From: Loripinus fragilis
Lineage: Eukaryota; Mollusca; Bivalvia; Lucinida; Lucinidae
DNA: 64,000 nucleotides
Assembly (NCBI GenBank): GCA_964019695.1
Contig: OZ026527.1
Span: 80,022,831-80,086,830 of the forward strand
Direction: 5' to 3'
The notes beneath the pieces were generated by a model that did not search any database, was not told the origin of the DNA, and was given only the letters and a program-made list of their open reading frames with translations. Below are positions 44,101-56,844 of this stretch, in pieces. The stretch's first letter is position 1. Every line of letters starts with the position of its first letter. The position numbers were made by a program, and so were the translations under genes.

Positions 44101-46914
44101 CTGAAGCAGGTCATTTGAGTTATCAGGGTGTGACTTAACTGTACAAAGGTTGACAAGTATGACCATATCAATATCAATCATACAGTACACAAGGATGCAA
44201 AAAACAACAACAACAAAACAAGAAAAATATATTTGTCCTCTACCTCTTAAGATATACAGCCTTGACGTGAGAAAACCAGTCTTCAGTATTTGCGAATAAC
44301 AAAGGTGCTGATCAGACTGTACATCCACACAGCTTGATCAGCACCTACAGGGCGTCTAAAAAATGTGGACCATTTTTAAATTCCAATAATTCCTGTATAA
44401 ATTGTTGAAACATTTTGATTATTTGTGTGGCTAAAGCAAAGTGATATCCCTTTTCTCTGATAATGTTTCATCACCAGATGGTGCTTCAACAGGAAGTGAC
44501 ATTGTGATGACATCATAAAGCAATCATGGCATTATTTCCTGTCGTTGACCAAATCACAGATTAATTGACCAACCACTTCCCTGTCTGCGGCTAAATTCTC
44601 CAGTTTCACCACAAACAGTCTATTCTATCACCCACTTATGATTTATAAGAATTTCCATTATCTGAGACACTTTAAATTCTTGTTTCATATAAATGTAGGC
44701 ATGGGAACATTCTGACAAGAAGGAATTTTCACTGGATGCCATTTTAACAATAGCAAATGTGCCCATGACGAGCAAATGACGTCATGATTACATAATGATG
44801 TCATCATGACGTCACTTCCTATTGAATTGCCATCTTGAAGTGAAACATCATCAGAGGAATAGGATATCACTTTGCTATAGCCACACACAAAATCAAAAGG
44901 TTTCAACATTTGATATAGGAATTATTGCAATTTGGAAAAATGGTCCACGTTTTTTGAGACACCCTGTTTGTTATTCTTTTATTAGAAAGTATCATACCTA
45001 AACTTGCTACAAGCAAATTTTCAATTTTGTAGCTAGTCTCTGTAGCTGAGGTTTGAGTCTGACGCTTTGTCGGAACCCCCGAAGACAGTTTTGTTGTGTC
45101 GAGGCCAATATATCAATTCTCAATGAACAGCAAATTAACTCTTTGCTACTGGGTAATATTTCATGCCTCTGTGGTCGTCTGCTGACTATTTTTCAAAATT
45201 GACTATAAAATATCTCAAAAGGTCTTTATTATACTGTCTTGTCTGTTCCTTGCAGCCTTGTGATCACCTGCTGGGAAAAGGCTGACCCCTTGGATGTTTC
45301 CTTATGTTTTTGTCACTTTCCCATATGGTGTCTTGGGTAAGGTGTGGTACTTGATTGTATTGATTCCTGATATTTGCCTTCTTTATCTTTATGAATAGTA
45401 CAAGGTTTCAACCCTAAAGTTGAATCAAGGGAGATAAATTAAACCTGTAAGCAAGGGACAGCAACCATATCTGCATGAGATACACCATATTGATTACCAA
45501 ATATCATCAAATCAAGACCAAACTCTGCTCTGTACCTGGATGGATGGTGCACATCTTCAATGTGTGAACAATCATTATGCAAAGTTTTATAAAAAGAAAT
45601 GAAATCTTTTTGAATTACAGATTACACACAAATAAACAATGTAAGCACTCCAAAGGTGGTGAAGACGTAATAATGTTTAAGTTAAACACTTCCAAAAATA
45701 TTATCAAATGTGCACAAAATATAGGGTGCACATGTTTAATGTGTGAACGATCATAACGTACAATGTTTGAATATGAAGAAATGAAAACTGCTGGAGTTTC
45801 AGATTACACAAACAAGACACCCCATAAGCATTTTGAATGGATAAAGAGTCCATGTCCAACAGCCGTAATAAATAAGAAAATATCTAATAAATGTGCACAA
45901 AATAGGAGATGCACATCTTCAATGTATGAACAATCATCATGCAAAGTTTAATATTATGGAATAAAATTTTTTGGAGGTACAGATTGCACAAACCTGACAC
46001 CCTCCAAGCATTTTACGGAAAAAAATTCAAAGTTCAAGACCCCAAAAATGAAAAAAATAATCATGAAATGTGTACAAATTAGAAGGTCCACATTTTCAAT
46101 GTATGAATAATCATTATGCAAAATTTGAAAATAAAGAAATGAAAACTATTGGAGTTACAGATTACACAAACCAAACGCATCAAAGCATTTTTGGCAGAAA
46201 AATGTCTAAGTTCAACACTCCTAAAAATTGAGAAAATATTCATGAAATGTGCACAAAATATGAGGTGCACATCTTCAATATGTCATTATGCAATGTTTGA
46301 ATAAAAAGGAATGAAAATTTTTGGAGTTACAGATTACACAAACTAGTCACACCAAAAGTGTTGCAGACAGACAGACAGAAGGATGGACGGACAGAGTGGA
46401 CCCATTACTAGATCTGCTTTGGCTAAGGTGACGCAGGTAATAATATCAAAGGGTAAAAGAGGTATGGAGTGCACAAAAAGGTTAATTTTGAAAAAAAGTC
46501 AGCTAACCACAACAAATGCATTACAAATTACCTAGCATGCAAAGAGTTAAGGAAAATATTTAGAAATGAGCCGCAATGTGATTTCTAACAAAGTGGCATC
46601 TTGACAAGTGTAGACTCAGACGAGCCTGTGCAGTCTCCTTATAAGCCATGATGTTCAGTCAGTAGCTTAACACTCATAGAATACTCAAGTGACTAGCAAA
46701 GGCCCTGATCAGACTGCACATAGGTGCAGGCTGATCTGAGTCTTCACTGGTCGCACATACCACATTGTTGGAAATCTCATGTTGCGGCTCAGGTATTAAT
46801 ACAAGAGTATGTCTTAAAACTAAGCATCAGTATATCAAAACATGTTATAACATTTAAAATGAAAGCACTTTTATAAACAACACATACTTAGCAAATACAT
46901 GTACACACTAAGTA
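38170..46914 (-). repeat. Right arm, inner complex half: mirrored contents
   Basis: In order this holds mirror copies of the BamHI-like-ended MITE (38405-38720), the satellite monomers (39545-40812), the nested TATACCCCC element (40814-41982), more monomers (41983-42790), intergenic sequence (42800-43790), a TTAA-family MITE (43795-44018), the ACAGGGTGTCT element (44347-44967), the split TTAA element (45130-46550) and the GAGCCGC MITE (46568-46790). Functional notes are given with the left copies. Confidence 0.88.
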
Positions 46915-47957
46915 TACTAAAGGACTTTGAAAACGCATCACCCAGATTAAATCCTTAATTTCACAAACCCTGAGAATGTCAGCGAGATAATTATTATTGC
47001 ATATCAATGTCTGACTATCTTGTAGTGTGTCCTAGAAATTTCATAGTTGTAAATTTACTTTAAGGTATTGAAAAAGTGTCCGTTTTAAGAAAGGGGTGGT
47101 CGATTTTTTAGGACACAAATTCAGCTGCAATTTAACACGCGTTAGTTTTGATTCCTGACTCAACGAATTTGCATCCTTTGCTTCTTTCACGATTGCACAT
47201 TCATCATTGAAGGATTAGAAATGAATTGACAGTTTGGTATGCTCAAAATTACACCCCTTTAAAATTACTGCCATACCCCACCCACCCTGATTACTATTGT
47301 CTAGTAATAAAATTGAACGTCTTGGGCCTTTCAAAGTTTCGATTTCTTACGTTAGGTTTTATTGGGAGAGGCTAAGGGCATATACAAATGACATATTATT
47401 CATAAATTACGCTTGTATCACGTGTCTTTTGTATTGGGCAAGTGACGTTAACGTAAATTTTTAAGACGTTCTCGATCACATGACAGCAGATCTCATGCAA
47501 CGATTTACAACAAAACGTCTTCCCCACATGCTTGTTAGTGTATGTAATCAATATCAATAATGACAGCGTGCATAAAGGTAACTAATGGAGATATTTCTAG
47601 AAAGGAGCTATAAATTGATGTTCAAAATTGACGTTTTTTTCGAAATTTTGAAGTTATCAATTACTTTTAATTAGAAAAAGTCTATAAACTCTTTTGGTAA
47701 CATGGTATCATATACGCCACAGTTTAAACACAAAACTAATAAAAAAAGCTTCATTTATTTGTGCAGAAAGGTGCTGGATGCTGTATGTACCCATGTGACG
47801 TCATCAGCAGCGTCGCGTGATAGTGCAGTCAAATTAATTACTGATTCATACCAATTCTGGGTTGCACATTAAAACCTGCGAGTAACTTTTCAATCGCGTT
47901 TACGGTTTGCAAGAAAAGTGCAAAAATATGGTGATGCGTTTTCAAAGTCCTCTAGTA
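46915..47957. mobile_element. 1043-bp TA-inserted DNA transposon, right arm only
   Basis: Termini TACTAAAGGACTTTG and AAAACGCATCACC at 46915-46942 are mirrored by GGTGATGCGTTTT and CAAAGTCCTCTAGTA at 47930-47957 (27 of 28 positions). A TA lies on each side (46913-46914 and 47958-47959). The left arm has the empty site with a single TA at 7424-7425, so the duplication is exact. No long ORF, so non-autonomous; Tc1/mariner superfamily is a reasonable inference from the TA duplication, though other TA-targeting families exist. Confidence 0.93.
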
Positions 47958-47959
47958 TA

Positions 47960-50900
47960 TTTACAATATAAACATGTAAAACAACAGATAAAATATAGTG
48001 TTTATAACATACACACCACTTCTTAGAAATCAATCAAGAGTGGATATCAATAAACCTAGTCCAGATAACTCGAAGTATATTAACTATTTGAGTACTGGGT
48101 AATTTTCCATGCTATTGTAACAGTTGTCCTCTAACTTTTTTCAAAAATTAACTTTCTTTTAAAAAATTATTTCAGGAACACTATCAGAGTGTCAAACAGT
48201 TTGGATCCAGATCAGGACCGACATGCTGTCGGTCCTGGTCTGGATCCAAACAGTTTGCAAAGATTATCAGCAGACGAAAAAATTTGTGGGGCAGGCAGAG
48301 TTAACATTCTTTAGTCAAAGTTTATATGGAATACACCCTGGATTCAGAGGGTGGATGTCTGCATTATTTTTTCTCATTTCCTTTCAAAAGATGCATTGTC
48401 TCTCGCCATCATCCATGAGACTATTCTTTAACTCTTTGCCTACTGGGAAATTTTCGTGCTTTTTTGCTGTCTGTTGAAAGAAAAATTCTTTCAGGAATAT
48501 CATCAGAGTGTCTAACAGTTTGAATGCAGATCAGACCCCACATTTTGTCAGGCCTGATCTGGGTACAAACTGTTTGCAAAGGATATCAGCAGACGACACT
48601 AGTTAAGTACTATCATAGGGCAAGTTAAGCAAAATATTTTAGTGTAAAGTTTAATTATTTTCTAATTTTTAAACATGCTTTGGGTATTCATTGAGACGGT
48701 TCTTTTGGGTAGCCACAACATATGTTTTGGTTGAGAAACAAGAAAAAAATAATGTTCAATTATGTTGTCTTATCGAGAGACACGCAAGTAAATGCAAAAT
48801 ATCATTTGATTGGATCAAATGAGAAAGATAAATGGCCCCGAGGTTATAAAACTTTTTCATGCTCAACTCAACTGACCATGAAATTTATCATGCCCATAAA
48901 TGTTAAAATGCCAACAACTGTTTGTATTTTAACATCTACTAGCATGATAAATACAACATCTGAGAGTTTGAAAGCTAGAAAAGTTCTGATTTTGTGAGCA
49001 TTTTGGTTTCATGAGCAGTTGGAATTTCACGCTCTGCTGAGTTGAGCATGAAATAAGTTTTATAGCCTCAGGGGCCAAGTTTTGTTCAGTATACTTTTAA
49101 TACCAATTCCTTTTTACTAACAATAACTGTGAAATATCTGGTCCCATGAATTTCAAAATAATGAAAGTCGACTGCATAATATGAACAGATGCATTTTTAA
49201 AAAACGTTGTGTAAAAGTGGCAAAATCTTCGACTTTTTCACGCCAAAAATTCAAGTTTTAAGTAAGTTTGATGTCATCATGGTCATTTGATAAATTGAAT
49301 CTAATATTTGTGCTCCTGTATTATTGAATTTATTAAACTCGTTGCAAAAAAGAGATAAAATGCTCAGCAGGCCTAGCATTTTATCTCTTTTCCCCTACTC
49401 GTTTAATAAATTCAATAAACATGAGCACTCATGTACATGTAAGATCCTCTATGTATTCAGCAGGGCTAGAAGTCTAAATTTGGATCTGAGTCTTCATCTG
49501 TATCCATACTATGTGTATATGAGCAGAGAAGGTTCTGGTGTAAGAGTTGTCTGAGCCTTTGCTGCTCACTGATATCATAAGTACCAAAATCTTGTGTCTT
49601 ACTTATTATATTCAGGACTCCTCACTGGTTTAGATAAACAAAATTTTTGAGCGTATAATTGTAAATATGTTCTTGCCCATCAGTTTTAATGTATGTTTTG
49701 GGTGCTCAAAAGTCCCACAACATATATTTTGGTTGGCATGCAAGGTAATTTTTCATGACTTTTTTGTCATCTGCTGATTTTTTTCAAAACTAATTTTTAC
49801 AAAAAATTATTTCAGGAACACTCAGAGTGTCAAATGGTTTGGATCCAGATCTGGGTCCAAACCATTGGCAAAGGTTATCAGCAGACTACAAACATTCATA
49901 TTTCATCTTGCGAAAAGGTGAGATGGAATAAGGAAAGCCATCCAGAAATAAATGGGCCAGCATACAAGATTTCGAAACTTATTGCATCCACAAGTAGCCA
50001 TCACTCTGATAAGCCTTCGCATATGGTCAGTCTCGCCAGATCCTTCACTTCTCACATACACAAGTATGGAGGTAGAGAAAGGCCAAAGCCAAAGATAATA
50101 CTTCTAGCCTGACTGGTTTAGTTAGCATGGACGTTTCACTATTTCCTTGCTAATGTCAACTTTTGTCGTCCGGTGATAACCTTTGCAAACAGTCTGGACC
50201 CAGATCAGGACTGACAGAACAATGGTCCTGATCTAGATCCAAACTATTAGACACTCTGATAGTGTTCCTGAAAGAATTTTTTGAAAACGTTCATTTCGAA
50301 AAAAAGTCAGCATACGACAACAGAAGCATGAACAATTACCCAGCATGCAAAAAATTTAACAGGCATTGGGCATGTGCAATAAGTACCAAAGTCTCATGTG
50401 CTGGCCAGAATGTACTCCCTATGCACTGAATCCAATGTCTGATTTCACTCTTTGCCTCCTGGGAAATTTTTTCATGCTTTTTTATCAAAGTCAACTTTTT
50501 CAAAGAATTCTTTCAGAAATACCATCACAGTGTCAAACAATTTAGTTCCAGATCAGGCCCGACATATTGTCGGGCCTGATCTGGGTCAGAACTGTTTGCA
50601 AAGGTTATCAGCATTCTCTAAGATAGAGTTTGAGAAAGGGAAAGCCTTAACAAAGATAAAATTTCACAGTTATTTATTCACTCAAGAAGCTAATCAACTC
50701 TTTACCTACTGGTGCTGGCTGCTGATATCTCACAATCAGCAAATCAGCAGACGACAAAAAAGCATGCAAAATTACTCAGTCGGCAAACAGTTAAAAACAT
50801 GAGAAGCAAATACATTATACATAGCAAACTACAGATGAACTGGCTTCAACAACTTTGGGACCATAAAAATATTTCGATATAGGGTTTGTTTATTACTCAA

Positions 50901-53309
50901 GACGCTATCTAACAACATGAGGGACATATACATACATGTATACAGCATTTGAAGGCTTCAAACACCCTTGCAACCATAAAAATTTTATTGATAATTTAGG
51001 GCTAGTTTGATCCAGTGTGAGTTAATTGTAAAGCCATATCAGGCAGCATAATGGGTCTTAAAATTCATAAAATAAAGGTATGTTAAAAATTGCCTTATTA
51101 AGGTGATTCAAATGATTACTCACAACATACCCTTTGAAGAAAAGACAACTACGCCTAAACCATCTTCAATATGATTATATCTGGAGCTACGAAAATAATT
51201 TTCTAGACACTCCAGAGGGAGGTTGAAATAACTCATTGCCTACTGAGTGTCATCTGCTTATAACCTCTGCCAACAGTTTGGACCCAGATCAGGCCCGACA
51301 TTCTGTTGGGCCTGTTCTGGATCAAAACTGTTCGACACTAAGATGGTATTCCTGAAATATTTTTTTGAAAAAGTTGATTTTGAAAAAAAAATCAGCAGAC
51401 GACAAAAAAGCTTAAAAAATTACCCAGCTTGCTAAGAGTTAACCTTAATAAATGAGTCATTGGTGTTTGAGCCATTTAGGGGATAACTGTATTCAAAATA
51501 TTAATAAGGGGAGGTATATCGTCGGATATACGGTTGGAAATTTAGTTTTACTGCAACGCGAGAGCGTGGACGTAAGACGTCATTTCTGACCATATATTTA
51601 ATGATATACCTCCCCAAATGCAAATTTTGAATATGGTTATCCCCATTCTAATGCATTTCTGCAGTTTTGTCTCAAATTGGACCGTTGCAAGCCATAAAAA
51701 GCTGCATGTCGTCCGACAATATGTGATGTAATTAATGACGTCAAACTATTTCCGTCAGTATATCGCAGGATATACTATCACAAATTTTTGACGTTATCCA
51801 ATGAGACTTCGCCTTACAAAAGCAAGTGCATTAGAATAAAGTTTATACTGCAATCATACGGTAATAAATGAGCCTTGACGCGAGAAACCCTGACTTAGAT
51901 GCATGCCAACAACAAAGGCGCAGACCAGCCTGCCTGTCCTTACTGTCTGATCAGTGCCTAGTATCTTGGTTGAGAACAACGCCACTGATCAGGCTGATCG
52001 GTCTCTTTGTTATCACACATGGCGTTCTCAGGTTTTCAGGTGATGCGGCTCAATTATTTCATAATTGACATGTATCACACAGGGTAGGCAATTACCAAAA
52101 ATTAACAATTTAACAGAATTGCCAAAGCAATATATCTGATTGCCAAAACACACCTAACTTCATATTTTGTTATAAATTGATCATGTTAAATGCGTGCTTG
52201 ACATTAAATCACCATCTTCATAGCTCAAAAAACAAAATTTTTGAGGGTAAAATTGTGATGTTTACTTATCCATCAGTGCGAACATGTTTTAGGTGCTCAA
52301 AAGAACCACCTCATTGAGACAGTTATTTTGTGAACCCACAATATATGTTCAAGGTGAGAAAGAAAATCATTTCTTTATTACCCACTCTTATCTAGAAGCC
52401 TGCCGTTTTGCAGTCTAAACATGGTTTTGGGAAATGGAATATAAGAATCTATCATGAGTGTGTGGGTAGGATAGAAAAATCCATCCTGAGGATCGCCGTT
52501 TGGCATCACGAGGCTTGCCGAGTGATAACAAAGGTGATCCTGAGGAACAGATTTTTCTATCCTACCATCACACGAATAATGTAATCTTTTTCCTGCTCAC
52601 CACTGTTTTTTTAAATAAGCTTCCAGAAGACCTGAATTATCCAAGATGCAATTTCACATGATGATGTCACATTAAAATAATAATGACCTCACCGAGAGTT
52701 CCAATACAACTAGTGTTCGCCCTCACGTGACAGTCTAGGTAAGATAACATGGGTAAGATAAGATTTTCTATCCCAGGATAAAATATCAGATATCTTTATC
52801 CGGTGTGCAAGATAAAGGTTTTTGGTATAAAACAGTTCATTTGCGATTGCCACCTGCCTGATGTGATGTGTAGGATATAACAATGCAACAGTGGTATAGA
52901 TAAGGATTTGGACCGATGGGTATTTCACTTCCTACTATTTAATTTAATGAGTATTTTACTCCATATTTAAAATATCAAACTGCAGAAAATGCAAAGCCTT
53001 GTAAAAAGACCCAATATTTGCTTAACATTTTTTATAGAAAAGTTGCTTATATCAAATACATGTTGCGTTTTTAGGAAAACTTCCAAGATTTATACAATTG
53101 GCGTATATTAATTAGTTTTTTCTTCCTATGAATAAAAGATTTCACCACATAAACTGAATATCAGCACTGAAACCTCAAACTGCAAAGGGTATTTTTACCC
53201 TTCAATTTAATTCTCAATGCTGTATTCCAAGAAATCAATGCTGAAATACCCTTTACCCCCTCTTATCTGGAGCCCTGATGCAAAGTAATTTATGGCATAT
53301 GTTCTAAAA
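47960..53309 (-). repeat. Right arm, outer half: mirrored contents
   Basis: Mirror copies, in order: TTAA-family MITEs (48085-48290, 48428-48610), eroded hairpin (48675-48735), TGGCCC MITE (48835-49080), palindrome (49314-49433), dispersed repeats (49440-49620, 49890-50115), further TTAA-family MITEs (50150-51450), nested foldback (51475-51860), GAGCC element (51870-52051), hairpin relative (52240-52400), GTAGGATAG foldback (52458-52573) and featureless AT-rich DNA to 53310. Several copies differ by small indels, for example an extra CCCTATGCACTGAAT near 50416. Confidence 0.88.
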
Positions 53310-54100
53310 TTTCAAACACTAGTTGCCTGCAAAACAGTGCAGACCCAGACCAGAACTTCTGAAGAAGCAGTCTGACCTGGGTCTAGCCAGTTTGCTATCA
53401 TGACAGTATTTTTGGCCTTGCCTGCCAAACAATCTTAGACAATAGACAAACAGTGCAAACCCAGATATGAATCAGTATGATCAGAGTCTTCCCCGTTTGC
53501 TATTATGACAGCATTTTTGTGAATTTTAGCCCTGAAAACCAACATATTATTGAAGAACTAGTTGCCTGTCAAACAAGCCTAGACAACCAGTGCAGACCCA
53601 GATCAGACTGCTTCTGAAGAAGCTGTTTGATCAGGGTCTTCACTGTTTGCTATTTTGACAGCATTTTTGTGAACTCCAGCCCTGAAAACCAACATTTTAT
53701 TTGAGAGCTAGTTGCCTGCCAAACAATCTTAGACAATAGATAAACAGTGCAAATACAAATCTTAAGAATTGTATGATCAGGGTCTTCCCTGTTTATTATT
53801 CTGACAGCATTTTTGTGAATTTCAGCCCTGAAAACCAAGAACAGTGCAAACCCAAACCAGACTGCTTCTTAAAAAGCAGTCTGATCAGGTTCTTCACTGT
53901 TTGCTATTTGACAGCTTTTTTGCAAATTTCAGCTCTGAAAACCAACAATTTATTGAACTAGTTTTCTGTCAAACAAGCCTAGAAAAACAGTGCAGACCCA
54001 GATCAGACTGCTTCTGATGAAGCAATCTGATAAAGATATTCACTGTTTGCTATTCTGACAGCATTTTTGTGAATTCCAGCCCTGAAAACTAATATTTTAT
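53310..54100. repeat. Right-arm copy of the 150-bp palindrome-bearing array
   Basis: Reverse complement of the 1288-2075 array with the same number and order of units and scattered base changes. Confidence 0.85.
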
Positions 54101-54198
54101 ATGAGAACAGAAAGAGAAAGGTGTTTGAAATTTTAGAAAATTTACCATAGCTCATGACATAATGATTGTGTTCTATATTGTACAGAGTTATATACCTT

Positions 54199-54327
54199 TT
54201 ATACACTGTTGGGGGCGATAACGCTAATCTGCGAGTGTAGACTTTGGAATAACCATTCACACATCTGAAACTCGAGCAAGTGTCTGGGTAGAAGGGGTGA
54301 ACATCCCCTGTCAGTGCCATTTGTCAT
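54199..54327 (-). CDS. Possible 3' terminal exon, right-arm copy, unrecognised
   Basis: Mirror of 1069-1179, read on the minus strand from the acceptor at 54328-54330 to the stop TAA (complement of 54199-54201). It encodes 42 residues and ends ISVIAPNSV, six residues longer than the left copy because of an 18-bp insertion near 54208-54225. The same strong acceptor is present. Its upstream exons, if any, would lie beyond 54330 but were not identified. Function unknown. Confidence 0.32.
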   Translation of the reverse strand: MTNGTDRGCSPLLPRHLLEFQMCEWLFQSLHSQISVIAPNSV

Positions 54328-54876
54328 CTGAAACAATAATACAAGGCAAAATTAATGGACAGAAAGTATAGGAGCAACATAGTCTAATCATTCAAAATCC
54401 TAAGACAAGAGATTTTATTTCAAAGTATCAATAATTTGATTTATAGGGAGGTAGACATAAGAATATATAACCCCACAACAATAATTATTATCAGGTTTTT
54501 TTTCTATCAAACATTATGTTTTGTGTGCATAAAAGAAACATCTCAGGGAGACATTTCTTTTACGCACACAAAACATTGTTTTTATAGATAGTATTTAAAA
54601 TAGTTTATAAAATAGTTCATGAATGAATCCGTTGTTTCTGAATATATATTTAAAGTTTAGTGAATATTTTGAAAAATTGAAGTTTGAATTTTCAAGGTTT
54701 TACTGTATTATGCTTAAGTGGTCAACTTTATTTTATTTTACCTTTAAAATCTTTGAATGGGTAAGGTTTTTATGACCTAGTGCATGATGTAGAAACTATA
54801 TTTTGCTATGTTTTGCTGCTCACATACTGTAAATTTTCGTGAGAGTTTTATTTTCATGAAGCTTTGCGGATACAGA

Positions 54877-55078
54877 TTTGTCTGTTTGATTTCATTCTTT
54901 ATGTCCCATCAACAATCTTTCAGTTAAACAGTGATGGGTCTTCCTGGGTTGAACCAGTACTAAGCTAGGATAAATGCGTCTTGCTCAAGGACCACAATGC
55001 AGTGACATCGGTGGGGCTCGAACCCGCGGCCCCTCGGTCTCGAGTCAAGCCCTCTACCACTGAGCCACTGCGCTCCCC
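54877..55078 (-). mobile_element. tRNA-derived SINE (right-arm copy of 318-518)
   Basis: Reverse-complement counterpart of the left-arm SINE, with the same flanking duplication (54865-54876 and 55079-55090). The shared insertion site shows the SINE landed before the arms were duplicated. Confidence 0.88.
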
Positions 55079-55366
55079 TGCAGATGCAGAGTTTTGTGAA
55101 ATTAAACCTTTACTGATGTAAGTCATGAATTTTTAATGTGGCAAATACGTTTTTAACGCTATTTGGGAAAATAAAATTCACAAACATTTCCGCATTTACA
55201 TATTGAAATCTCGACTCAGGTATACAATTTCCAAAAGTCTACAGACTTTCTTCTGAATCCCTTTTGTATCAAATTAGTACATGTAACTATTAATTTAAGT
55301 GCTTGTAATTTTGCTGTTATGTATTTATACAAAGAAATAAACTCTAAACCAATTCTCTACTGAAAT

Positions 55367-55421
55367 ATGAGTGATGCACAGTTAAACTGTATACTGCTAT
55401 TTTCTGAGCATCACTCATATA
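55367..55421. repeat. Small inverted repeat across the outer end of the right arm
   Basis: AATATGAGTGATGC (inside the arm) and GCATCACTCATAT (outside it) are inverted copies that bracket the last arm base, about 55394. Inside it sits the palindromic CAGTTAAACTG. Confidence 0.75.
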
Positions 55422-55469
55422 TCAGACACAAGTTCCATGAAAAAAGTCAATAAGCAATGCTTATTAGAT

Positions 55470-56718
55470 ACCCCCCGCACAGTAAGAGTCAGTGAAAAAA
55501 CTTGGCAAGTTATAGTTCAAACAAGAAGACCTTAGTTTTGATAAGAAGATTTCAGTAGAATCTGTGCAAACAAAAATTACAAACTCCTTCGTGCATATGT
55601 TCAATGTGTCTACATTGTGTCGGCAAAGTATCAAATTGCTCCATCAAAAGTTGTAGTAGGACTTGATCTGCCCATAAAGGCACTATCCATGCATATACAA
55701 AAGCCATATAAGGGAATAATTGTCTAAGTTCTCACAGCTGTCATTTTGTCAAAATTATTTTTTGTGAACCAAACTCCTTCATGCATATGTTCAATGTGTC
55801 TACATTGTATCGACAGAGTATCAAATTGTTCCATCAAAAGCTGTAGTAGGAGTTGATGGGCCCATGAAGGCACCATCTATGCATATACAAAAGCCTAATA
55901 AGGGAAAAATTGTCTAAGTTCTCACAGCTGTCATTTCGTCAAAAATTATTTTTTCTAAACAAAACTCCTTCATGCATATGTTCAATGTGTTTACATTGTA
56001 TAGGCAAAGTATCAAATTGTTCCATCAAAAGCTGTGGTAGGAGTTGATGGGCCCATGAAGGTACAATCTATGCATATACAAAAGCCTTATTAGGGAAAAA
56101 TTGTTTAAGTTCTCACAGCTGTCATTTTGTCAAAAAATATTATTTCTAAACCAAACTCCTTCATGCATATGATAAATGTGTCTACATTGTATAGGCAAAG
56201 TATCAAATTGCTCCATAAAAAGCTGTGGTAGGAGTTGATCGGCCCATAAGGGCACCGTCTATGCATATACAAACACCTTATTAGGGAAAAATTGTCTAAG
56301 TTCTCACAGCTGTCATTTTGTCAAAAATTATTTTTTCTAAACCAAACTCCTTCATGCATATGTTCAATATGTCTACATTGTATAGGAAAAGTATCAAATT
56401 GTTCCATCAAAAGCTGTGGTAGGAGTTGATCGGCCCGTGTATGGCCTATAATAGCATAAGCATAAAGCACTATATTAAAAGCCATTTAGAACTACAAAGG
56501 GAAATAACTCTAATAGAATTGGCCCCTAGCCCTTACTTTTTTGTCTAAAGTATTTGTCTTGCATATATGAACATGTTTGCAAGGTTTGATGAAAATCCAG
56601 CAATGACTCTTCGAGTTATTAAGGAAACAAAGCGTTACGGACGCACGGACGGACGGACGGACGCACGGACAACGTGAAAACAGTATACCCCCTACAAACA
56701 AAGTTTGCGGGGGGTATA
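55470..56718. mobile_element. Element with five 190-bp tandem repeats and (ACGG)n
   Basis: About five consecutive units with AACTCCTTCATGCATATG, TTCAATGTGTCTACATTG, GTATCAAATTGTTCCATC, GTAGGAGTTGATGGGCCC, ATGCATATACAAAAGCC and TTGTCTAAGTTCTCACAGC (55570-56440), then unique sequence, an (ACGG)n tract (56640-56672), and a terminal palindrome TATACCCCC..GGGGGTATA (56684-56718). It shares the TATACCCCC end with 12351-13507 and the tandem core plus ACGG microsatellite plan of bivalve pearl/Helentron-associated elements. The short Pro/Val/Arg frame across (ACGG)n is not a gene. Confidence 0.8.
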
Positions 56719-56844
56719 ACAAGTGGTTAGTTGTTTACAAAGGCCAAATACATGTACAGTCTTCATCAAAATTGATAAAGTTTGTTTGCTTTGATGTTTA
56801 ACCGCCCAGTCAAGAATAAATCGGGATGATTCCTGGATTGAACC

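Larger units (their letters stand above)
28140..55394 (-). repeat. Right arm of giant inverted repeat
   Basis: Mirror copy of the left arm. It is longer because the satellite at 28140-35640 and the C-rich minisatellite at 35640-36562 are expanded and because a 1043-bp transposon is inserted at 46915-47957. Outside these blocks every dispersed repeat of the left arm reappears in reverse order and orientation. The similarity stops near 55394; beyond it the sequence changes to a tandem-repeat element absent from the left arm. Confidence 0.93.

Noticed and set aside
1..55394. A single giant transposon with 16-kb terminal inverted repeats
   Set aside because: No transposase or replication gene is seen in the spacer or arms, no target-site duplication can be tested because the left end is outside the window, and the arms consist of older unrelated insertions. 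A segmental inverted duplication or an assembly join fits better.
56510..56722. Short frame with Pro/Val/Arg repeats on the minus strand
   Set aside because: It translates the (ACGG)n microsatellite of a tandem-repeat element.
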